From assembly GCA_021738105.1 (NCBI GenBank), contig JAIPCS010000205.1:1-5619 (forward strand): a stretch of 5,619 nucleotides of DNA. The letters run 5' to 3'. Numbering within the stretch: position 1 is the stretch's first letter; each line of letters opens with the position of its first letter. A program made the translations under genes and the position numbers. This DNA is from Sulfuritalea sp. Its GTDB lineage: Bacteria > Pseudomonadota > Gammaproteobacteria > Burkholderiales > Rhodocyclaceae. The notes under the pieces were generated by a model. It made no database searches. It saw only the letters and a list, made by a program, of their open reading frames with translations, and was not told the DNA's origin. This document shows positions 1-3,922 of the stretch, piece after piece.

Positions 1-1
1 G

Positions 2-739
2 ATCAAGGGTGTCGAGGAATCGGTCAAGCACTCGTGGTACGACTACGACAAGAGCGGACCGCTGCATCCCTACCAGGGACAGACCGTGCCGAATTACACC
101 GACTTCAAGGACGACGCCAAATATTCCTGGCTCAAGTCGCCGACTTTCTACGGCAAGGTGGCGCAGGTGGGCCCGCTGGCCCGCGTGGTCAATGGTCTGG
201 CCGCCGGTCACGAACCCACTACCAAGTACGCCACCGCGGCGCTGGATACGGTGTCCGCACTGGCCGGCACCAAGGTCGGGCTCGATGCCATGCATTCGAC
301 CATTGGCCGTCATGCCGCACGCGCCATTTCCTGCTGCGTCAATGTCGATATGCTGGCCGATCAGTGGGGCCTGTTGCTCGGCAACATGGCCAAGGGCGAC
401 ATGACCACCTTCAACGCCCCGGTGTTCCCGCAGGAAGAGGTGATGGGCGTCGGTTTCCATGAGGCGCCGCGTGGTGCGCTGTCGCACTGGGTGGTGATCG
501 AGAAGGGCAAGATCAAGAACTACCAGTGCGTCGTGCCTTCGACCTGGAATGCCTGCCCGCGCAACGACAAGGATGAGCCGGGGCCGTACGAGGCGTCCTT
601 GCTCGACACCCCGATCGCGGATGCCGAACTGCCGCTGGAAGTGTTGCGCACCATCCATTCCTTTGACCCCTGCATCGCTTGTGCAATCCATCTGACGGAC
701 AAGGAAAGTGACACGGCGATTACGGTCAAGGCGGTTTGA
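2..739 (+). CDS. [NiFe]-hydrogenase large subunit, C-terminal part (5' end outside window)
   Basis: Catalytic subunit of a group 1-like uptake [NiFe] hydrogenase, which carries the Ni-Fe(CN)2CO site that oxidises H2. The reading frame is open from base 2, giving 245 residues before TGA at 737-739; an intact subunit is usually about 550-600 residues. Family signatures visible are VGPLAR, STIGR, GVGFHEAPRGALSHW (including the active-site Arg region), YQCVVPSTWN, EASLLDTPIA and RTIHSFDPCIACAIH. The two cysteines of DPCxxC are the C-terminal pair of Ni/Fe ligands. The final His (codon 689-691) is the expected processing point, leaving a 15-residue tail starting LTDKESD. The maturation protease gene follows directly with no cytochrome b gene between, which argues against a hya/hox-type order and fits hyb-like or Isp-type (HynL) operons. 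The exact subgroup cannot be fixed without the small subunit and N-terminus, so I leave the symbol blank. Confidence 0.97.
   Translation: MKGVEESVKHSWYDYDKSGPLHPYQGQTVPNYTDFKDDAKYSWLKSPTFYGKVAQVGPLARVVNGLAAGHEPTTKYATAALDTVSALAGTKVGLDAMHSTIGRHAARAISCCVNVDMLADQWGLLLGNMAKGDMTTFNAPVFPQEEVMGVGFHEAPRGALSHWVVIEKGKIKNYQCVVPSTWNACPRNDKDEPGPYEASLLDTPIADAELPLEVLRTIHSFDPCIACAIHLTDKESDTAITVKAV
689..736 (+). other. C-terminal maturation cleavage site and propeptide of the large subunit
   Basis: Codon 689-691 encodes the His that ends DPCIACAIH. In this family the endopeptidase cuts after this residue once nickel is inserted. The removed tail would be the 15 residues from LTDKESD to the C-terminus (692-736). 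Its presence shows that the enzyme needs a dedicated protease, which is the next gene. The cut position is taken from family knowledge and the motif; it was not observed. Confidence 0.85.
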
Positions 740-753
740 GCGGGAAGCCCGTC

Positions 754-1245
754 ATGCGCGCCGTGGTTCTCGGTATCGGCAACACCATACTCACCGATGA
801 AGCGGCGGGTGTGCGTGCGGTTGAGGCGCTGGAACGCGGCTGGAAACTGCCGGACAACGTGATGGCCATCGATGGCGGCACCTCGGGCATGGAAATGATC
901 GAAGAGTTGTCCGATCTGGATTTTCTGATCGTGCTCGATGTGGTCAAGACCGGTGCGGCGCCGGGTACGGTGGTGAAGATCGCCGGCGACGAGATTCCGG
1001 TGTTTTTCCGCAACAAATTGTCGCCGCATCAGATCGGCCTGCCCGATGTATTGGCCAGCCTTGAACTGCTCGACACCTTGCCGAAGGAAATCGTCGTGCT
1101 CGGCGTCGAGCTGATATCGCTGGAGCTGGGCATGGTAATGACGCCGACGGTGGCGGAAAAAGTTCCCGTGCTGGCGGCCATGGCGGCGGCCGAGCTTGAG
1201 GCGCGCGGTTACCGGCTCGACGCGCTGACCGAGGAGCTCAGCTGA
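754..1245 (+). CDS. [NiFe]-hydrogenase maturation endopeptidase (HyaD/HybD/HoxM/HynD family)
   Basis: Nickel-dependent endopeptidase that clips the C-terminal tail of the large subunit encoded just upstream. The 163-residue product matches the usual length of about 160-200. It begins MRAVVLGIGNTILTDE, the family's N-terminal signature. The residues that recognise nickel, by correspondence with E. coli HybD (Glu16, Asp62, His93), are Glu16, Asp62 and His92 here; Asp40 in the AIDGGTSG segment is also typical. I chose the ATG at 754, preceded by GGGAAG at 742-747, because it starts exactly at the family N-terminus. A TTG at 736, overlapping the upstream stop, would add six unconserved residues. 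It lies 14 nt after the large-subunit stop and 1 nt before the next start, so co-expression is expected. Family assignment is firm; which paralogue name applies is open. Confidence 0.95.
   Translation: MRAVVLGIGNTILTDEAAGVRAVEALERGWKLPDNVMAIDGGTSGMEMIEELSDLDFLIVLDVVKTGAAPGTVVKIAGDEIPVFFRNKLSPHQIGLPDVLASLELLDTLPKEIVVLGVELISLELGMVMTPTVAEKVPVLAAMAAAELEARGYRLDALTEELS
1231..1236 (+). promoter_or_regulatory. Ribosome binding site of the HypC-like gene
   Basis: GAGGAG lies inside the end of the protease gene, 10 nt before the ATG at 1247. It supports that start and indicates translation coupled to the protease gene, whose stop is 1 nt upstream of the ATG. Confidence 0.5.
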
Positions 1246-1246
1246 G

Positions 1247-1507
1247 ATGTGTCTTGCCGCGCCTTCCCGGATTCTCGAATTGAACGAAGGCACGGCGCTG
1301 ACCGAGTGCTTCGGCCAGTTGCGCGAAGTCAGTCTGCTGCTGATGGACGAGGAACTTGCAGTCGGCGACTATGTGTTGATCCAGGTTGGCGGATTCGCCT
1401 TCGAGCGGGTTGAGCCGGAGCGTGCCGAAGCAGCGTTGAACCTGATGCGGGAATTGATGGAACAGGGAGGCGACGCAAGGGAGTGGGGCGCTGCCGAAGC
1501 AGCATGA
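1247..1507 (+). CDS. HypC/HupF/HoxL-type hydrogenase maturation chaperone (divergent, Gln at His position)
   Basis: Small OB-fold chaperone of the HypC family, 86 residues. Members bind the Fe(CN)2CO unit on Cys2 and escort the precursor large subunit. Visible family features are N-terminal MCLAAP (Cys2 and Pro6 conserved), a central GQLREVSLLL strand, and VGDYVLI at 39-45. At position 46, where canonical HypC has the conserved His (E. coli His51, and His46 in the second HypC of this window), this protein has Gln (IQVGGFAF), followed by one extra Gly. The C-terminus runs to GGDAREWGAAEAA, longer than the paralogue. Lying between the protease and a HybE-like gene, it is probably the chaperone dedicated to this enzyme's large subunit, equivalent to HupF/HoxL/HybG, and not the general HypC. 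Its stop overlaps the next start as ATGA. Family assignment is strong; the dedicated role is inferred. Confidence 0.92.
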   Translation: MCLAAPSRILELNEGTALTECFGQLREVSLLLMDEELAVGDYVLIQVGGFAFERVEPERAEAALNLMRELMEQGGDAREWGAAEAA

Positions 1508-1995
1508 TGCTGCGCTTCGAGAACGACAATCCTGCCGACGCGGTGGAGGAGGCGTTCTTTCGCATCCAGCAGGAGCAGATGGTCGACGTTCCGATTCTCA
1601 ATCCGGTGCTGTCCGTGGAGGCGGTTGATTTCCAGCGCTGGCAGGGGCACTGGCTGGGGATTGTGGTCACCCCCTGGTGCATGAGTGTGCTGCTGATTCC
1701 CCGAAGCCGCGAAAACTGGGTATCGACGGGCGAAAACCAGCGCCGCTTTGTCCGCTTTCCGGCCGGTGATTTCGCGTTTCTCGGCGGCGAGGAAGCGGAG
1801 CTTGGCGAGTACCAGAGCTGCTCCCTGTTTTCGCCGATGGAGCGTTTCGCAAGCCAGGCCGAGGCCGTCCAGACGGCCCGCGCGTCGATGGTTGCCCTGC
1901 TTGCGCCGGTGCAGACGCCTCCAGTCGAGTCGCCGGTGAAAAAAACGACCGGCGAACCCTCGCAATCGCGCCGCCGCTTTCTCGCTTTGCGGTAA
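1504..1995 (+). CDS. hybE: [NiFe]-hydrogenase assembly chaperone, HybE/HupJ/HoxT family
   Basis: Assembly chaperone thought to help mature the hydrogenase subunits, probably before Tat export. The product is 163 residues from ATG 1504, matching E. coli HybE length (about 162). The diagnostic block is near the N-terminus: AVEEAFFRIQQEQMVDVPILNP, then FQRWQGHWLGIVVTPWCMSVLLIP, with the invariant-looking TPW. It is followed by FPAGDFAFLGGEEAELGEYQSCSLFSPM, another family-typical stretch. The last 30 residues are a Pro/Lys/Ser-rich linker ending SRRRFLALR, which resembles a twin-arginine motif. ATG 1504 overlaps the preceding stop by 4 nt, so coupled translation is likely; ATG 1507 or GTG 1483 are alternatives. 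The last 70 nt include an inverted repeat around an A7 run (1930-1955). Membership is confident; molecular function is only partly known in the family. Confidence 0.92.
   Translation: MMLRFENDNPADAVEEAFFRIQQEQMVDVPILNPVLSVEAVDFQRWQGHWLGIVVTPWCMSVLLIPRSRENWVSTGENQRRFVRFPAGDFAFLGGEEAELGEYQSCSLFSPMERFASQAEAVQTARASMVALLAPVQTPPVESPVKKTTGEPSQSRRRFLALR
1930..1955 (+). repeat. Inverted repeat with A7 loop inside the 3' end of the HybE-like gene
   Basis: TCGCCGGT at 1930-1937 and ACCGGCGA at 1948-1955 are perfect reverse complements separated by ten bases that contain seven consecutive A's (1939-1945). A stable GC-rich mRNA hairpin would form about 40 nt before the stop. There is no downstream T-run, so it is not a standard terminator. 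It may be incidental to the linker codons, act on mRNA stability, or favour slippage on the A-run. Confidence 0.45.
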
Positions 1996-2005
1996 TCTGC
2001 AGGTC

Positions 2006-2023
2006 TCCGATGAATCCGATGAC
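2006..2023 (+). repeat. Two tandem 9-nt copies ahead of the hemerythrin gene
   Basis: TCCGATGAA (2006-2014) is followed immediately by TCCGATGAC (2015-2023), eight of nine bases identical. It occupies much of the 43-nt spacer between the HybE-like and hemerythrin genes, just before the ribosome binding site. Only two copies are present, so it may be chance. Confidence 0.3.
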
Positions 2024-2031
2024 AGGAAGAG
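2024..2031 (+). promoter_or_regulatory. Ribosome binding site of the hemerythrin gene
   Basis: AGGAAGAG ends 7 nt before ATG 2039. It selects ATG 2039 over the in-frame TTG at 2033, which lies only 1 nt beyond the motif. Confidence 0.6.
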
Positions 2032-2038
2032 ATTGAAC

Positions 2039-2434
2039 ATGTCCGCGATTTCCGAATTCAATGCCGCAGCCAATGCCGATACCGAATCCGAACATCAGGT
2101 GCAACTCGGTCTTTTGCGAATTCTGTGTGATTCGGTACAGGGCGAGAGCGATCCCGCATCGATCGCCGAGATTCTCGACGAACTGGTGGCCTACAGCGAG
2201 GCGCACTTCGCGTCCGAAGAATTGCTCATGCGCATGAAAAGCTACGACGACTATGAAGATCACGTCGAGGATCACACTCACATGCTGGAGGTGCTGCGCG
2301 GGATTGCCGCCAAACATGCCGAAGACCCGTCTTCGCTGGCGGCCGACACGACCGCCGACGTGCTCGCGTTTGTCCGTGGTCATATCACTACCCGTGACCA
2401 GCGCTTTGCCGACCAGGTACGCAGCGGACTGTAA
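2039..2434 (+). CDS. Bacteriohemerythrin (O2-binding di-iron protein)
   Basis: Single-domain hemerythrin, a four-helix bundle with a non-heme di-iron centre that reversibly binds O2. The 131-residue length is typical of bacteriohemerythrins. All seven ligands are present with canonical spacing: His19, His56 and Glu60 (HFASEE), His75 and His79 (HVEDH), and His115 with Asp120 (HITTRD). No signal peptide, transmembrane segment or fused signalling domain is visible, so it is probably cytoplasmic, where the Hyp machinery works. It is 3 nt upstream of hypA and 43 nt after the HybE-like gene, thus embedded in the maturation cassette. I infer a role in scavenging, storing or sensing O2 during assembly of the O2-labile Ni-Fe centre or its intermediates. 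Iron storage or supply for the Fe(CN)2CO unit is another possibility. Family assignment is firm; the hydrogenase-linked role rests on context only. Confidence 0.93.
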   Translation: MSAISEFNAAANADTESEHQVQLGLLRILCDSVQGESDPASIAEILDELVAYSEAHFASEELLMRMKSYDDYEDHVEDHTHMLEVLRGIAAKHAEDPSSLAADTTADVLAFVRGHITTRDQRFADQVRSGL

Positions 2435-2437
2435 CCA

Positions 2438-2779
2438 ATGCACGAAATGGCGCTCGCCGAGGGAGTACTGCAACTGGTCGAAGACGCGGCGCGTCAGCAG
2501 GAGTTCTCAAAGGTCACTGCAGTCTGGCTGGAAATCGGCCAGCTTTCCGGCGTCGAGGTTGACGCCATGAAGTTCTGCTTCGATGCCGTCACGCGTGACA
2601 GTATTGCCGACGGCGCGCGCCTGGAGATCATCTCGCTGCCGGGCACCGGCTGGTGCATGGCCTGTTCGCTGACAGTGCCGATGACCGAGGTGTTTGGCGA
2701 GTGCCCCAAATGCGGCGGGTATCAGATGCAGGTGACCGGCGGCACGGAAAGGCGGGTCAAGGAACTCGAAGTAGCTTAG
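2438..2779 (+). CDS. hypA: Hydrogenase nickel-insertion protein HypA (HypA/HybF family)
   Basis: Nickel metallochaperone that works with HypB to load nickel into the large subunit precursor after the Fe(CN)2CO unit is in place. The product is 113 residues, the family norm. It opens with MHEMALAEG, where the N-terminus and His2 form the nickel site. The structural zinc site is two CxxC pairs, Cys73/Cys76 (CMAC) and Cys89/Cys92 (CPKC). The segment VWLEIGQLSGVEVDAMKFCF is the conserved core between them. The start ATG is 3 nt after the hemerythrin stop, implying coupled translation; a clear Shine-Dalgarno sequence is not obvious, though the end of the hemerythrin gene has GCAGCGGA. The usual partner hypB follows only after an unusually long 187-nt gap. 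Confidence 0.97.
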   Translation: MHEMALAEGVLQLVEDAARQQEFSKVTAVWLEIGQLSGVEVDAMKFCFDAVTRDSIADGARLEIISLPGTGWCMACSLTVPMTEVFGECPKCGGYQMQVTGGTERRVKELEVA

Positions 2780-2797
2780 TTAACAGGCGGCCAAGTC

Positions 2798-2956
2798 ATG
2801 ACGAACCCTGCAAAGAATTTCGAGCGAAGCGACCTGACCCGTAGCCCCGCCCAGGGGCGGGGATGGGGGTGGAGGACCTTCCATTCGCCGTTCCGGCCAG
2901 GCGGCAAGAACATTTGTCGAAGCCTTCCCTGTTGGGTTCCGGCTTGGCCGGTTTAG
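2798..2956 (+). CDS. Possible 52-residue small ORF in the hypA-hypB gap (doubtful)
   Basis: ATG 2798 opens a frame that ends at TAG 2954-2956, overlapping the hypB ribosome binding site and stopping 10 nt before hypB. A weak AGGCGG lies at 2785-2790. The product begins [13 protein letters not shown], continues Gly/Trp/Arg-rich (GRGWGW) because it reads through the GC-rich hairpin, and ends PAWPV. I recognise no family, and the composition looks like translated non-coding DNA. It could act as a leader peptide coupled to hypB, but chance is more likely. Confidence 0.12.
   Translation: MTNPAKNFERSDLTRSPAQGRGWGWRTFHSPFRPGGKNICRSLPCWVPAWPV
2845..2862 (+). repeat. Perfect GC-rich hairpin in the hypA-hypB gap
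   Basis: CCCCGCCC (2845-2852) and GGGCGGGG (2855-2862) are perfect reverse complements around AG; in RNA this folds as seven GC pairs with a four-base loop. A G-rich run (ATGGGGGTGGAGG) follows and no T-tract, so it is not a canonical Rho-independent terminator on either strand. Candidate roles are an mRNA stabiliser or processing hairpin, or one member of a dispersed intergenic repeat. Confidence 0.55.
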
Positions 2957-2961
2957 GAGGA
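2955..2961 (+). promoter_or_regulatory. Strong ribosome binding site of hypB
   Basis: AGGAGGA lies 5 nt before ATG 2967. It is the best Shine-Dalgarno match in the window, consistent with hypB being translated independently of hypA across the long gap. A small hairpin (2939-2951) ends 3 nt upstream and could modulate access. Confidence 0.8.
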
Positions 2962-2966
2962 AAACT

Positions 2967-3908
2967 ATGTGCACCACCTGCGGTTGCGGTTCCGATGAAG
3001 TGAAAATCGATGGCGACAACGCCCATCACGATCACGATCACGTGCATGCCGATGGTACGCGTCACAGTCATGGTCACGATCACGCCGCGGGCGAGGCGCA
3101 CGAGCATTTGCACACGCATGTGTCAGGCCATCGCTACGCACCGGCCCATTCACACGCGCCGGGCATCAGCAACACGCGCATGGTGCAGATCGAGCAGGAC
3201 ATCCTGTCCAAGAACAACGCCTATGCCGATCAGAATCGCCAGCGCCTGGCGGAGCGCGGCATTTTTGCGCTGAACCTGGTATCCAGTCCGGGGTCAGGCA
3301 AGACCACGCTGCTGGTCAAGACCATCGACATGCTCGCGGGACGGCGCCAGGTAACGGTGATCGAGGGCGACCAGCAGACCAGCCAGGATGCCGAACGCAT
3401 TCGCGCCACCGGCGCGCAGGCGGTGCAGATCAATACCGGCAAGGGCTGCCATCTCGATGCGCACATGGTGGGCCACGCCATGGAAAAGCTGTCGCTTGCC
3501 GAAGACTCGCTGCTGATGATCGAAAACGTCGGCAACCTGGTGTGCCCGGCCGCATTCGATCTCGGCGAAGCGCACAAGGTGGTGATCCTTTCCGTCACCG
3601 AGGGGGAAGACAAACCGATTAAGTACCCCGACATGTTCCGCGCCGCGGATCTGATGCTGATGAACAAATGCGATCTGCTGCCGCATCTGAATTTCGACGT
3701 GGCCAAGGCCATCGAATTTGCGCGCCGGGTCAACCCGGGCATCAAGGTGATTGAACTGTCGGCCACCACCGGGCAGGGCATGGAGGACTGGCTGGACTGG
3801 ATTGACAGCGGTGCAGCGCAGGCGTGTGCACGGAAGCAGGCGACGGTCGACGGCCTGAAGCAGCGCGTGGCCGAGCTCGAACGTCAGTTGGCCGCCAAAA
3901 GTGTCTGA
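2967..3908 (+). CDS. hypB: Hydrogenase nickel-incorporation GTPase HypB, with His-rich N-terminus
   Basis: SIMIBI-class GTPase that delivers nickel with HypA. It has 313 residues; E. coli HypB has 290. Order of parts: an N-terminal high-affinity nickel motif MCTTCGCG (CxxCGC type); a His-rich segment at about 20-63 with 16 His, suited to nickel storage; then the G domain. The G domain shows the P-loop SSPGSGKTT (106-114), EGDQQT (133-138), the metal site Cys161-His162 (GKGCHLD) with Cys193 (NLVCPA), and NKCD (233-236) for guanine recognition. The C-terminus from about 284 ([22 protein letters not shown]) looks like a short coiled coil. Start ATG 2967 has an excellent ribosome site and gives the conserved N-terminal motif. 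It combines a nickel-storage region and the CxxCGC site in one protein, so no separate storage protein is needed. Confidence 0.98.
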   Translation: MCTTCGCGSDEVKIDGDNAHHDHDHVHADGTRHSHGHDHAAGEAHEHLHTHVSGHRYAPAHSHAPGISNTRMVQIEQDILSKNNAYADQNRQRLAERGIFALNLVSSPGSGKTTLLVKTIDMLAGRRQVTVIEGDQQTSQDAERIRATGAQAVQINTGKGCHLDAHMVGHAMEKLSLAEDSLLMIENVGNLVCPAAFDLGEAHKVVILSVTEGEDKPIKYPDMFRAADLMLMNKCDLLPHLNFDVAKAIEFARRVNPGIKVIELSATTGQGMEDWLDWIDSGAAQACARKQATVDGLKQRVAELERQLAAKSV

Positions 3909-3922
3909 GAGTTCGTGACGTC

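Larger units (their letters stand above)
2780..2966. other. 187-nt intergenic region between hypA and hypB
   Basis: By far the longest untranslated stretch of the window; the other spacers are 43 nt or less. It holds a perfect GC-rich hairpin (2845-2862), a small hairpin next to the hypB ribosome site (CCGGC 2939-2943 with GCCGG 2947-2951), a possible 52-codon ORF (2798-2956), and a short direct repeat CAGGCGGC at 2784-2791 and 2898-2905. I see no convincing sigma70, sigma54 or FNR-type site. The region may separate hypA and hypB expression by mRNA processing or stability, or be a decayed gene or inserted repeat. Confidence 0.55.

Noticed and set aside
34..462. Alternative-frame + strand open frames at the left edge (9-404 and 34-462)
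   Set aside because: They lie in other frames of the hydrogenase large subunit, which has clear family motifs; their products are Arg/Pro/Ser-rich noise.
736..753. TTG start at 736 for the protease gene
   Set aside because: Adds six residues before the conserved MRAVVLGIGN start; ATG 754 has a properly spaced GGGAAG.
520..1293. 257-codon - strand open frame across the large-subunit end and the protease gene
   Set aside because: Antisense to well-conserved coding sequence, low-complexity His/Arg/Gln-rich product, spans the boundary of two real genes.
1667..2473. 268-codon - strand open frame across the HybE-like and hemerythrin genes
   Set aside because: Covers two genes with intact family motifs on the + strand; the predicted protein has no recognisable domain and no good ribosome site.
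2845..2862. Rho-independent terminator after hypA
   Set aside because: The hairpin is strong but is followed by a G-rich run and not T's, on both strands; the downstream hyp genes also continue in the same direction.
2780..2966. Promoter for hypB in the intergenic region
   Set aside because: I looked for -35/-10, sigma54 -24/-12 and FNR-like TTGAT-N4-ATCAA patterns and found none convincing, so none is called although a promoter cannot be excluded.
3824..3922. Longer HypF start at GTG 3824
   Set aside because: Would overlap the hypB end by 85 nt, adds 33 residues unlike HypF, and the ATG at 3923 just after the hypB stop fits the locus spacing better.
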